A stretch of 64,000 bases of DNA from Aliidiomarina halalkaliphila (lineage in GTDB: Bacteria; Pseudomonadota; Gammaproteobacteria; Enterobacterales; Alteromonadaceae). The DNA is taken from the NCBI RefSeq assembly GCF_007096385.1, contig NZ_VJWL01000001.1:703194-767193 (forward strand), in the 5' to 3' direction. Below are positions 29,007 to 37,035 of this stretch, piece after piece (the first letter of the stretch is position 1; each line of letters opens with the position of its first letter). Both the position numbers and the translations under genes were made by a program. The notes under the pieces are model-generated. The model did no database searches. It saw nothing but the letters and a program-made list of their open reading frames with translations, and had not been told where the DNA came from.

Positions 29007-29020
29007 GTTAGCCCTCACAC

Positions 29021-29084
29021 GTAACGCCCAACTCAGCGGGCTTTTTTGCGCAGCAAAACAGATCCACTGCAGTTGTTTGTTAAC
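29021..29084 (-). repeat. attC site of the RelE-type toxin/antitoxin cassette
   Basis: On the + strand it starts GTAACGCCC and ends TTTGTTAAC. The antitoxin's TAA stop lies in the R'' core GTTAAC, a common arrangement in cassettes. Confidence 0.8.
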
Positions 29085-29379
29085 CCCTGAGCGCTAAATC
29101 TTCCCGAATAACCTCGGGGTGACGGAAAGCAATCTCGATAAGTGCTTTTGCAGGGCCCGAAGGTTTGCGTCGACCTTGCTCCCATTCCTGCAAAGTGCGA
29201 GGCGAAATATGCAAAACTTCAGCAAACTCAACCTGCGTCAGGCCAGTTTTGCTACGCGCCTCAGCAACCTCATTAGGCTTCACGTGACTAACTCGAGCCA
29301 CTTTGCCCGCTTTCATTTCTTTGACAGACTGAAGCAACTTATTACCAAGCTCCTCTGCTCTCAAACTTTCGTTACTCAT
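29080..29379 (-). CDS. XRE-family antitoxin (HigA/MqsA-like), integron cassette
   Basis: The 99-residue antitoxin has a C-terminal helix-turn-helix: SKTGLTQVEFAEVLHISPRT, then LQEWEQGRRKPSGPAKALIE. It should neutralise and repress its cognate RelE/HigB-type toxin. I start it at ATG 29379 (MSNESLRAEELG); the same frame is open back to 29694 only because the upstream toxin gene has lost its frame. It appears intact although the toxin is not. Confidence 0.88.
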   Translation of the reverse strand: MSNESLRAEELGNKLLQSVKEMKAGKVARVSHVKPNEVAEARSKTGLTQVEFAEVLHISPRTLQEWEQGRRKPSGPAKALIEIAFRHPEVIREDLALRG

Positions 29380-29686
29380 TTTCCAGTACTCACGAATTGA
29401 CTTCAAAATATGCGCGGGTATGTTTTCCTTAACAGCTTTTTTGTAGATCACCAACAACCAGATCTCACCATTTGCTAACTTTGTGAAGTAGATAACTCGC
29501 ACCCCACCACGCTTACCTGAACCCGCTATCGACCACCGAACCTTGTCTACATCCTCCACCGCCAGGTATAAGATCGCCAATCTCCGGATTAGCGGCCAAC
29601 CACCCGAAGAACGCATTGCGCTCCTCCTCGGTCCAAATATTTCTGGCATCCACTTCGAATGTAGGGGTTTCGATGATTGTATACAT
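29372..29686 (-). pseudogene. RelE/HigB-type toxin gene with two frame disruptions
   Basis: Starting at ATG 29686 the frame gives MYTIIETPTFEVDARNIWTE and continues to GDLIPGGGG. It then needs an extra base removed near 29551 to continue as VDKVRWSIAGSGKRGGVRVI and on to KKAVKENIPAHILKSIRE. Near 29390 one base seems missing: adding it would restore an ending VLENE-stop overlapping the antitoxin start. The full span of 315 bases equals the family's normal 104 residues. Either a genuine dead toxin or two sequence errors. Confidence 0.8.
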
Positions 29687-29737
29687 GGTGACAATTATAC
29701 GTCAATGACGGAGTTATGCAAGGCAATGAGAAGAAGG

Positions 29738-29823
29738 GTTAACGCGAAGCACACGGGCGATAAACACCGCAGCTGTTTGTCGTCCCTGCTACCGTAGGGA
29801 GTATGTGATGCGTATTGTTATGT
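29738..29823 (-). repeat. attC site of the two-gene exported-protein cassette
   Basis: On the + strand it starts GTTAACGCG and ends GTATTGTTATG, with TCCCTGCTACCGTAGGGA as its central hairpin. Confidence 0.75.
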
Positions 29824-29857
29824 TTGTAATCCCACTGCTAACTAAAGTCACAAATTG

Positions 29858-30250
29858 TTATTCGCCGTCTAGCTCTCTCAGCATACGTTCGAATACCAAT
29901 CTTGACCATTCCAAGACATCCTGTTTGTTACTGTGTGATGTTTCTGTGTCGTAGGTGACGACTACCGGGAACTGCCCAGCATCGCAGTATTGCTCAGGCG
30001 ATATACCGCCCCAAAGAAGACCCAGTCCACTGACTCCGTTATCGATATCACCAGACATCCAGTAGTTCACCTTTCTCGTAAAGCCATTATTAAATATTTG
30101 TTGCCCTACAAGTTGAGCTCTTTCCTGCGACTCAAAGCAGGTAGCGACTTCGGAGCTGCCAGTCGATGCGCATGATACTAACAGAGCAATCATACCCAGA
30201 GATGACAAAGATATTCGTGACTTTGATCGAAGATTCTCCGCGCCCAACAT
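29858..30250 (-). CDS. Predicted small lipoprotein, integron cassette
   Basis: The 130-residue protein has a basic N terminus, a hydrophobic stretch and lipobox LLVSC (Cys near 27), then a short domain with two more Cys (VATCFES, EQYCDAG). The family is not recognised. Its ATG is 2 bases after the stop of the preceding exported-protein gene, so the two form an operon inside one cassette. A remnant of its 5' end recurs at about 27477-27553. Confidence 0.7.
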   Translation of the reverse strand: MLGAENLRSKSRISLSSLGMIALLVSCASTGSSEVATCFESQERAQLVGQQIFNNGFTRKVNYWMSGDIDNGVSGLGLLWGGISPEQYCDAGQFPVVVTYDTETSHSNKQDVLEWSRLVFERMLRELDGE

Positions 30251-30252
30251 GT

Positions 30253-30798
30253 CTATAGTTCACCGATAATTTCGGAAACTGGAATTAAGCCGACCGCGGT
30301 TCGGTCTTCGTCTGTCACCCGCTCATGTCGTGCCTTTATTATTTCGCCGTCTAATTCTAAAGCGTAACGATCGAAGTCGTGTGCAGAGTTTTCTAAATAG
30401 CGATTGTAGGTAGCCACCAGGAGCCAATTGGTATTAGGATGCTTTAATTCATGGGCGCGTCTCGCTAGGAAGTGAGCCAATAAATGGTTTTCATTCCCCA
30501 TACTTCGCAAAGTATCACCGACGTATTCAAGGTTTGTATGCTGCAAAATAATAGCCGCATTATAAAAATCATTTGCTGTTACAAGCTCCCCTCGTGATAG
30601 GGCAGCAAAAACTAACAACCTTCTGTTTATTTCATCAGCGAGTTTAGGAAAGTTACCTTGCGCAATGTTCTCTTGCGAGCGTGACGCCTGGTCAGCCTCC
30701 AACGCACGTACCAACGACTGATTGTCCAGACTCTCGAATGCCATAACTAGCACCGGAGCGCACAGCAAAAGGCTACTGAGAAAAGTAAAAGCTTTCAT
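30253..30798 (-). CDS. Exported helical protein of unknown function, integron cassette
   Basis: The 181-residue protein has a signal peptide (MKAFTFLSSLLLCAPVLVMA). The mature part is alpha-helical: NDFYNAAIILQHTNLEYVGD, HLLAHFLARRAHELKHPNTN, WLLVATYNRYLE. Its pattern resembles the DUF6624/DUF6626-like family often found near peptidoglycan or toxin genes, but I am not sure of that. It is the first gene of a two-gene cassette. The last third of the gene is duplicated at about 27555-27793. Confidence 0.7.
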   Translation of the reverse strand: MKAFTFLSSLLLCAPVLVMAFESLDNQSLVRALEADQASRSQENIAQGNFPKLADEINRRLLVFAALSRGELVTANDFYNAAIILQHTNLEYVGDTLRSMGNENHLLAHFLARRAHELKHPNTNWLLVATYNRYLENSAHDFDRYALELDGEIIKARHERVTDEDRTAVGLIPVSEIIGEL

Positions 30799-30814
30799 GT
30801 AATTCCCTTAAAAC

Positions 30815-30889
30815 ATAACGCCCGAGCAAAGCGGCACGAACGTAGTGAGTGTCCGGTGCCGCAAGCGCGCACTGATGCGACTTGTTATG
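30815..30889 (-). repeat. attC site of the HigBA cassette
   Basis: On the + strand TAACGCCCGAGC...GCGACTTGTTATGC. The internal arms GCGGCACGAACG and the GTGTCCGGTGCCGC segment form the classic imperfect palindrome. Strongly attC-like. Confidence 0.88.
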
Positions 30890-31181
30890 CTGCGGTGAGC
30901 TCAAGCTTCTGAACCTTATCTAAACTCAAATTCTTTCCAGCATGCCACAAGTCATAAGCATCTTGCATCGCCAACCAACTTTCAGGGCTTCTGCCTAAAG
31001 CTTTCGATAAACGAAGTGCCATTTCTGGACTGATGCCACTTTGGCACTTCAAAACTCGGTTTAAGGTAGAGGGCGATACATCTAACTTTCCAGCTAAATA
31101 TCGGCAACTCAAACCAAAGGGCTCCATATATGTTGCCGAAATAAATTCGCCCGGATGGGCTGGGTTAAACATCACAGACAT
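30885..31181 (-). CDS. higA: HigA-type antitoxin, integron cassette
   Basis: The 98-residue protein is of the VapI/HigA type: NPAHPGEFISATYMEPFGLS at the start, helix-turn-helix LAGKLDVSPSTLNRVLKCQS, then GISPEMALRLSKALGRSPES and WLAMQDAYDLW. It follows higB with a 1-base stop/start overlap (TGATG). It should bind HigB and repress the shared promoter at 31467-31494. Confidence 0.93.
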   Translation of the reverse strand: MSVMFNPAHPGEFISATYMEPFGLSCRYLAGKLDVSPSTLNRVLKCQSGISPEMALRLSKALGRSPESWLAMQDAYDLWHAGKNLSLDKVQKLELTAA

Positions 31182-31459
31182 CAGTGATAATCCTCATAAT
31201 CAAGCAGATACGCATGGCCATCATGAAATTCAAAAGTTAACCGCCAGTTTCCACTGACCGTTATCGACCAAATACCCTTTCGGTCACCTTTTAACGGATG
31301 AAGTTTGTATCCAGGAATGTCGAGATCTGAAACTTCCATCGCCGTATTCAGTGCTGTTAGCTGCATACGCAATTTGGTTGCGTGTTTATCCTGAATACCG
31401 CGAGTACTTCCTGTTTCGAAGTAAAGCCTCAGTCCTTTGTGCTTGAAAGTCTTAATCAT
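31181..31459 (-). CDS. higB: HigB-type toxin, integron cassette
   Basis: The 92-residue RelE-like toxin starts MIKTFKHKGLRLYFETGSTR, then DIPGYKLHPLKGDRKGIWSI and TVSGNWRLTFEF, the GraT/HigB pattern with conserved Arg and the C-terminal LDYEDYH. HigB toxins cut mRNA during translation. The gene lies before its antitoxin, as is normal for hig. An eroded second copy lies at 26635-26833. Confidence 0.94.
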   Translation of the reverse strand: MIKTFKHKGLRLYFETGSTRGIQDKHATKLRMQLTALNTAMEVSDLDIPGYKLHPLKGDRKGIWSITVSGNWRLTFEFHDGHAYLLDYEDYH

Positions 31460-31466
31460 GGATTAT

Positions 31467-31494
31467 AGTGTAGCGCGTTGCGCAACAGAGTCAA
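31467..31494 (-). promoter_or_regulatory. Cassette-borne promoter and operator of higBA
   Basis: On the minus strand TTGACT (31489-31494), a 16-base spacer and TACACT (31467-31472). The 10-base perfect palindrome GTTGCGCAAC (31477-31486) lies in the spacer and is a likely HigA site. The ATG begins about 8 bases after the -10 box, so the transcript would be leaderless or nearly so. Confidence 0.6.
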
Positions 31495-31499
31495 GCTGC

Positions 31500-31588
31500 A
31501 TAACGCCGCCAACACAGGCCGAGCGTAAGCGAGGTCCAGCCCAATGCTGCTTTTTGCATTGGGCGAATGTGCTTGGCCTTGTTAGGAG
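31500..31588 (-). repeat. attC site of the Mrr-like nuclease cassette
   Basis: On the + strand it starts ATAACGCCGCC and ends GGCCTTGTTAGG. CCAATGC/GCATTGG forms a central stem. The rule CTTGG-type L'' box is also present. Confidence 0.88.
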
Positions 31589-32178
31589 CTGCTTTCAAAT
31601 GTGTGCCTAAGTAAGCTTTGCCAATTACCAAAAATGTATCCATCGTAAGCAGAATAAAAAGTCCTTTCCTGTGCTTGATGACTACAGTTTGATAAGGCTG
31701 TATTAAATTCTCTTGGATTTAACTTATTTTCTTTCAGAGACGCGGTAGTCATAAAATGTATCATCCAAGTAACTTGGTCATCAGGCATGATGCGTACTAG
31801 ACCTATACCTTGATTTCTGGCATAGGAGATAGCACCACTCTGAAATGAGTTTTTCGTAGCGATGACACCCTTAACATTTTTACCTGAAATTTGATCTAAC
31901 TTCGCCTTAAACTCTTCAACATCATCTACTGGAACTTTATGCCCATAGTTCTTGCATTCACACACCCAAAGCAAGGAATAGTTTGTAGCATTTGGCGGCC
32001 ATACCTCTATTGAGATATCAACGATGATGTCTTTCTCGCGATCTTTAGAATAGTACCCCTTTTTCTTAAATATTTTTCCTGAAAACGCATCAATTCCCAA
32101 ACGCCCTTTTTCGAGTTCTTCTTTAAGGAGATCAAAGATCTTATCTTCCAGAGCATCTCCTTTGGCCACTGTATTCAT
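31582..32178 (-). CDS. Mrr-like PD-(D/E)XK restriction endonuclease, integron cassette
   Basis: The 198-residue protein has a catalytic core with Asp54 (KDIIVDISIEVW) and Glu74-Cys-Lys76 (LLWVCECKNYG), then VDDVEEFKAKLDQISGKNVK and GVIATKNSFQSGAISYARNQ, as in Mrr_cat/restriction endonuclease-like proteins. It would cut DNA, possibly modified or foreign; recognition is unknown. Its ATG overlaps the stop of the HEPN gene (ATGA) and its ribosome site, TTAGGAG, is the attC core itself. The two genes now behave as one unit. Confidence 0.85.
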   Translation of the reverse strand: MNTVAKGDALEDKIFDLLKEELEKGRLGIDAFSGKIFKKKGYYSKDREKDIIVDISIEVWPPNATNYSLLWVCECKNYGHKVPVDDVEEFKAKLDQISGKNVKGVIATKNSFQSGAISYARNQGIGLVRIMPDDQVTWMIHFMTTASLKENKLNPREFNTALSNCSHQAQERTFYSAYDGYIFGNWQSLLRHTFESSS

Positions 32179-32843
32179 TTTTCTCCTAACGCCCGCATTT
32201 GCGGCTGATTTGAAGCGCAGCGGAAAAGCAGCCCGGCAACATGCGCTTGTAAAGTTTTGTCTGCATTTGCAACAAAGTGATCATAATATTTTCGCGCTTC
32301 TTCCTCTGGTCCTAACGCAACGTCAATAAGCATTTGAAGACTCCATACAGGGCCGGGAATCACCTGCTCTAAGTCTAGGCCTTCGTGGTAAGCATCTGGG
32401 TCTATGGCCATTTCTAAGTTTTCAAACCACCAAATCTCTATTTTTCTCAGTAGACCGACCATTTCTTCAAACGCTTCAGCGACATCAAAGTCGACACCTG
32501 ACGAAGCAAACGTGAGCATTTCGTGGGCTAAGGTGTTACGACACCTTTTAATATGTTCGAATCTTTCTAAATCTTTATCATCAATAGCATGCATATCTTG
32601 CAACCATTTCAATGATGCGTAGAGAGGACTTCTGTTTAGGCTAAGCACCTTTTCTTTATATTCAGGACTAACAATCATCCCATTTTCGTCAAATCCATTT
32701 GTAAAAAAACCTTCTATCTTTTCAATAATGCTGCTCTTGAGCATTTCGAAGGCCATTGAAAATATAGAGGCGGTAATAATATTTGTTTTAAGCGTCTCAG
32801 GGTGAAGTGCCCGTTCCCATGACGCTTTTACTTTTTCATCCAT
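32175..32843 (-). CDS. HEPN-like protein, integron cassette
   Basis: The 222-residue helical protein has an R-x4-H motif typical of HEPN ribonucleases (Arg102-His107 in KRCRNTLAHEM). The preceding helices (IITASIFSMAFEMLKSSIIE) and following ones are compatible with a HEPN four-helix bundle. HEPN proteins act as RNases in toxin-antitoxin and phage-defence systems; the motif is seen, the activity is inferred. The last 26 or so codons run through the attC at 32186-32254 because a TAA expected in the attC core is TTA here, so the original protein probably ended near residue 196. Confidence 0.7.
   Translation of the reverse strand: MDEKVKASWERALHPETLKTNIITASIFSMAFEMLKSSIIEKIEGFFTNGFDENGMIVSPEYKEKVLSLNRSPLYASLKWLQDMHAIDDKDLERFEHIKRCRNTLAHEMLTFASSGVDFDVAEAFEEMVGLLRKIEIWWFENLEMAIDPDAYHEGLDLEQVIPGPVWSLQMLIDVALGPEEEARKYYDHFVANADKTLQAHVAGLLFRCASNQPQMRALGEK
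32186..32254 (-). repeat. Mutated attC site inside the HEPN gene
   Basis: On the + strand it starts CTAACGCCCGC and ends GCGCTTGTAAAG. The expected CTTGTTAAG core has an A in place of T at 32251. The rest of the palindrome (GCGGCTGATTTGAAGCGCAG facing AGCAGCCCGGCAACATGC) is intact. Confidence 0.75.
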
Positions 32844-32864
32844 GTTCGATCTCGATAAAGAAAC

Positions 32865-32922
32865 TTAACGCCCGCGTAAAGCGCGCGAGGTACGAGCGTC
32901 GCATTTGACGGGTTTGTTAAGG
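32865..32922 (-). repeat. attC site of the OLD-type nuclease cassette
   Basis: On the + strand TTAACGCCCGCG...GACGGGTTTGTTAAGG, with CGCGCGAGGTACGAGCGTCG arms. A compact, clear attC. Confidence 0.88.
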
Positions 32923-34745
32923 GGTTTCTCGAAGATGATCCAAATATGGGCTGCACAAATTGATGAACGTAGATTTCCAGCCATCAGGCAAATCAACAAA
33001 TTCATCTCCCCAATTATTCTGTATATGTAGATGAGCCTTATACGGTTTTTCACTACTCGGAGCGTCATAGCCCAACAAGTCTTCAATGCACTCCTCAATC
33101 ATAACCCTTCGATCATTTCCAGTTTGAGCCAATATTGGGGCATTCATCGCTTCTGCGCGTGCTGTTCCTGCGTCGCGGTCGTGCATGAAAATGTAGTTCA
33201 CATCTAGTGCATTCAAATATTTTGCGATTGATATAAGTACTGCTTTTCCTCTAGCCCTTAGAAACTCACAGTTTCCTATAACCCTTGCCTTATCCTCATG
33301 AGACAGCCTTTTGATGGTCTCGCGCACGACGACTTCTTCTGTATCACCCTCGACAAACACACACTTTTTCGAGAAGAACATTCTTGATATATAATCATCA
33401 ACCTTTAAGAGCATTTTTAAGTTTTGCTTTTCATCTCCGACGAGCGTAAGGAAGGCCTCTTCGAGGTTGAAAGAATTTGCTGTCGAAAAATCGTCTTCAG
33501 TAAAACTAAACTTCGTGAGACTCATGCTCTTTTCTGATCCAAGATCAACCATATAAGGCGAATGAGTAGTCGCTATGATCTGACAGTTTGGACCAGCCAA
33601 GTCATACAATGAATCCCTCATTTGGCTTGCAGCCGAAGGGTGTAAGTATATTTCAGGTTCCTCAAAACAAAATATGGTTGCCCGGGGGCTATCAGTATTT
33701 TTATTTATAAAATCTTGCACAAATCTTAGCAACTGGAATGCTGTTGCCCTGATCATTCCATGTCCCTGATAGTCAACGGAAGTTTTTACATTACTCTTCA
33801 TTTCCACTTTAAACTGGGGCTTGATAGATTTATCTGGTACGTCGAGCGTCGCGCTAACATGTACTGAAGAATCAGGGAAAAGGGTGTCTACCATTCCATT
33901 TAGGTCGCGAATTAGCTGCCCAAAATCCGTTTCTTCATCGTTTGGATTAAGCTCGGAAGCTAGGGCATTAAGAAAAGTCTGTGCTTGAGCGTAATTTTCG
34001 GACTTGCTTCTAACCGTATCAAATAGTCCCCCAGCAGGTTATACAATGCTCCACCTGAACTTGTCAGCTCTGAAATACACGATTCTGCTGGTATTACAAC
34101 AATAATAGGAAGCTTGGATAACACGTTACCGGGAATGCCGCCTGGATTCTCTACCCAAGTAGGTTCTTCGTCCACTTGAACGTCCCAGCACTCTGGTAAA
34201 TCTAATAGCTTTTGTTTTGCTGCTGCAGTAGTTAGGCCTTTCTCAAAATTAGCTTCGCCAAAATGATCTTTTAGAAATACTTCCGAGTAATGCTCTCCTA
34301 CAAGGTCCGATACCTTTCTGCAGTCAGCATACAAGGCACTTCTTGTTCTCGGATATTCCTTCATGAATATCTTCGGCTTAGTTTGGTTAAGTGACCAAAT
34401 TTTTTTATAAACAATAGAATTGCCTGTCTCGCCTTCAAGTTGATCTTGAGAGGATAACACTCGGCCTTTAAATCCCAGCCAGTTATTAGCTTCATTTGGT
34501 AAGTTGTGATATTCCGCTATAATTTCAACTTCTTCTTCATAGGTATAACTCTCTTCGTCTTCGTTATACTCTTTTGAATAGTCCTCCCTATCCAAATTCG
34601 AATTTTTGTGGAAATGTTCCAACGCGGAAAATACGCTAGATTTCCCAGCGTTGTTCGGACCGATAAGAAAAGTGGTATCTCTAAATTTGATGTGGCAATT
34701 CTTGAGTTTTCTAAAATTTTTTATTTGGAGCTCATGCAGTCTCAT
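32917..34745 (-). pseudogene. OLD-family ATP-dependent endonuclease, frameshifted
   Basis: The gene reads in two frames that join once one G is added to the five-base G run at 34028-34032 (CCCCC on +). The restored frame links LYNLLG to LFDTVRSKSENYAQAQTFLN and on to GMVDTLFPD, giving about 610 residues. The N-terminal ATPase has Walker A GPNNAGKSS (residues 29-37) and later FCFEEPEIYLHP plus IIATTHSPYMVDL. A C-terminal TOPRIM domain follows (VFVEGDTEE, FMHDRDAGTARAE). OLD proteins are DNA nucleases, and some act in phage defence (Gabija GajA is of this class). No UvrD-like GajB partner is present. Phase variation, decay or a sequencing error could explain the shift. Confidence 0.85.
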
Positions 34746-34781
34746 CAAGATTCCTTATTTGACTCTTGGGCACACAGCCCC

Positions 34782-34828
34782 TTAACGCCGCGATCACGCG
34801 CTTGTCGCGTGCATTGCCTTGTTATTGC
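34782..34828 (-). repeat. attC site of the DUF3800-like cassette
   Basis: On the + strand TTAACGCCGCGATCACGCGC...GCATTGCCTTGTTATTGC. It is short, with a CACGCGC/GCGCGTG-type stem. Confidence 0.8.
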
Positions 34829-35904
34829 TAAGACAAGTTGTAGTATTTCATCATTGGAAGGCCTTTGCTCCAGCCATACCATGAATGACCAAAGTTCCAC
34901 GCCCCCTGATAGAACCCATTTCCCATTAGCTTACTAGGAAATTCTGGCTTGTGGCCTGTGGCAGTACGTTCAAAGTCTCTAGCAACACAGTAGGAAACAA
35001 AATCAGCCACCTCAAGAAGATGATGAGATCCAGGCCTCACAAATGTAGGCTTTGTGGCTGTTGCTCCTGCGGTCAACCACGCAAATAGCCTTGTGTACTG
35101 GAGCCCAAGAAAGCATTCTTCCGCCCAACCTTCGGTTTTCTCGCCGCTTGAGGTATCTTTCACATTGTCAAAAATCCAATATGTACTAACCTGTCTCAGC
35201 CGAAACTGCAGTACTGACGAGATAATAGATTGCTGGAAAATCTCTTGTTTCTGCCTTCTTATAAGCTTTTTACGCTCCTTTTCATTTTCAGGAAGCACGA
35301 TGCAGCTTGAAAAGTTTAGCGTTACGATATGGTATCTATTTTTACGAATCAGCGAAGCGATCTTTTTTGCATAATCAATTTTTTGTGCTTTTGAAGAGAA
35401 AGAGTATTCTTTGTCATCAGCGCCAGCCGACCATATTTTTGTAAAGTGGTGGGCCCACTCCTTTGGGTCAACGTCCGGCCTAGCCTCACGTTTCAAATCT
35501 TCAAAATCACTGAGGAATTTCTCCGCTCGGTCTTTGTGAAGACCGACGAGCGTAATGCAAAAGAAATGTAGTCTTTTTGTTGTGTAGTTCGCTTTAGGAT
35601 TCTGTATATCCCGACTTGCTTCGTCGCCATACAATGCCCACGGACTCAAATTCTCAAGATTGGGAATAGTATAGTTGAAACTATTATTACAATCGAAATT
35701 TGGGCACCGAAGAGGAAAGGAGACAGGCACAAAATGGCCTTCGTTTCGTACTGCAATCGGCTGTAAAGGGTGATCCAGCTCCTCTAGCCAAGGTATGTCA
35801 AAAGTCGTGTTGCAGTCAGGACATTCCGCCTTTTTATCTAACAGTCCTTTAGGAACTAGACCTGGAGCTTTTCTGTAAGGCTGCTTCCCCTTTTTCTTAC
35901 CCAT
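34828..35904 (-). CDS. Zinc-ribbon protein with DUF3800-like domain, integron cassette
   Basis: The 358-residue protein starts with a basic stretch (MGKKKGKQPYRKA) and a four-Cys zinc ribbon (CPDC at about 28-31, CPNFDC at about 68-73). The remainder resembles DUF3800: GDEASRD near 95, RYHIVTLNFSSC near 190, and HHLLEVADFVSYCVARDFER near the end. DUF3800 proteins have an RNase H-like fold and often occur on mobile elements; their activity is not defined. The assignment is by pattern and moderate. Confidence 0.65.
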   Translation of the reverse strand: MGKKKGKQPYRKAPGLVPKGLLDKKAECPDCNTTFDIPWLEELDHPLQPIAVRNEGHFVPVSFPLRCPNFDCNNSFNYTIPNLENLSPWALYGDEASRDIQNPKANYTTKRLHFFCITLVGLHKDRAEKFLSDFEDLKREARPDVDPKEWAHHFTKIWSAGADDKEYSFSSKAQKIDYAKKIASLIRKNRYHIVTLNFSSCIVLPENEKERKKLIRRQKQEIFQQSIISSVLQFRLRQVSTYWIFDNVKDTSSGEKTEGWAEECFLGLQYTRLFAWLTAGATATKPTFVRPGSHHLLEVADFVSYCVARDFERTATGHKPEFPSKLMGNGFYQGAWNFGHSWYGWSKGLPMMKYYNLS

Positions 35905-35957
35905 AATCTTCCTAGCTTATCTTGACCCGTCTAGCGCACTTGGCTTCACTTTATTCA

Positions 35958-36034
35958 ATAACGTCCGCCATAAACGGCGCGAGGTACGAGTGTCCGGCGA
36001 CCGCAGGGAGCGAATTTAATGGCTTTGTTATGTG
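35958..36034 (-). repeat. attC site of the HNH cassette
   Basis: On the + strand ATAACGTCCGCC...ATGGCTTTGTTATGTG, with GGCGCGAGGTACGAGTGTCC arms. Confidence 0.85.
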
Positions 36035-36039
36035 CTTTT

Positions 36040-36933
36040 TTAACCAAGCTCAATGTTAAATTCACGAAGAATCTCTACTCTAGCGTTTGACAGGGCCTGA
36101 TCATCAATTCTGTAATACTCGTCTGGGTTGGCCACCATCGTTGATAGGCTCATATTAATAATTTGATTATCGCTTGATATAAACTTTGGTGTTTTAGGTA
36201 TACAGCTTCTAAGTGCCACTATCTCACCAAGTGCAAGTTTATGTGATGGAAACTCAATATCTCTTTCATCTTCTTGCCTTACCCAATCCCGTAACCGCTC
36301 CAGCACCTCCCCGTTTAGGTAGTTTTTTGTGAGGTAACCATCGCAAATGCATAGAACAAGAGTCAAAGAACCTATCTTTAGCAAAATACTGCTTGGATCA
36401 ACTAAAGTCACAAGGTCTGTAGTAGCATTATTTGTTTTAAAAACATAAAGACTTGATGGCAATTGAAACCCATGACCATGTTTATATGAAGCTCGAACGT
36501 ACTCGAAGTTTTTCCCCATTACAACGGATGAGCAAACTTCTCGCCAGCCCTCATCTTGAGTCGAAATCAAATCATAATAGAACAGGCCATAATAAATTTT
36601 TGACATCCAAGTTGTAATCATTGCCGTTTTGGACTCGTCCGGCCCGTACATTATGGGAATACCAGCCTCTTCTGACTTTATCGCTTCATAGAGAGAATCA
36701 GGGTCATCAAGGAGTTTAAGAACTCTACTTTCATAATTGCTACCAAACTCACTATTACAGCTTGAGTGTGCCGGCACCTTGACCCTACTATACTGAGTTT
36801 CCTTTTGGCCAGTAATCGTCTGCTCTTTAATTCCAAGCTTGCCAAGAAGGCTATTTGGAATAATATGCTCTAGCGTTTTCTTACCTTCAATTACCTCATT
36901 GCAAAAGAAGCATACCTTTCTTAAATCGCTCAT
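36040..36933 (-). CDS. HNH-type endonuclease-like protein, integron cassette
   Basis: The 297-residue protein has an N-terminal HNH core: Cys8-x2-Cys11 (VCFFCNEVI), LEHIIPNSL with His23, and SSCNSEFG with Cys59/Asn60. A long C-terminal region with no recognised family follows (KIGSLTLVLCICDGYLTKNY and others). HNH cores cut DNA, and many integron and phage-defence proteins pair one with an unknown sensor domain. One Cys of the usual zinc set is not obvious, so metal binding may differ. Confidence 0.75.
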   Translation of the reverse strand: MSDLRKVCFFCNEVIEGKKTLEHIIPNSLLGKLGIKEQTITGQKETQYSRVKVPAHSSCNSEFGSNYESRVLKLLDDPDSLYEAIKSEEAGIPIMYGPDESKTAMITTWMSKIYYGLFYYDLISTQDEGWREVCSSVVMGKNFEYVRASYKHGHGFQLPSSLYVFKTNNATTDLVTLVDPSSILLKIGSLTLVLCICDGYLTKNYLNGEVLERLRDWVRQEDERDIEFPSHKLALGEIVALRSCIPKTPKFISSDNQIINMSLSTMVANPDEYYRIDDQALSNARVEILREFNIELG

Positions 36934-36964
36934 ATTTCATCTATCCCTAGAGCTACATTAGCAC

Positions 36965-37033
36965 ATAACGCCTTGCTCACCGGTAAATTAGGAGCGCAGC
37001 GAGTAATTTATCCGCGTGCAGCAACTTGTTAAC
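36965..37033 (-). repeat. attC site of the coiled-coil membrane protein cassette
   Basis: On the + strand ATAACGCCTTGCTC...GCAGCAACTTGTTAACC, with GGTAAATTA/TAATTTATCC as the central stem. Confidence 0.85.
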
Positions 37034-37035
37034 CA

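Noticed and set aside
29080..29694. A natural toxin-antitoxin fusion protein of 204 residues
   Set aside because: The toxin's proper N terminus is in another frame, so the fused frame is better explained by indels than by a true fusion.
32917..34745. Gabija defence system
   Set aside because: The OLD-type protein resembles GajA, but there is no UvrD-like helicase (GajB) gene next to it.
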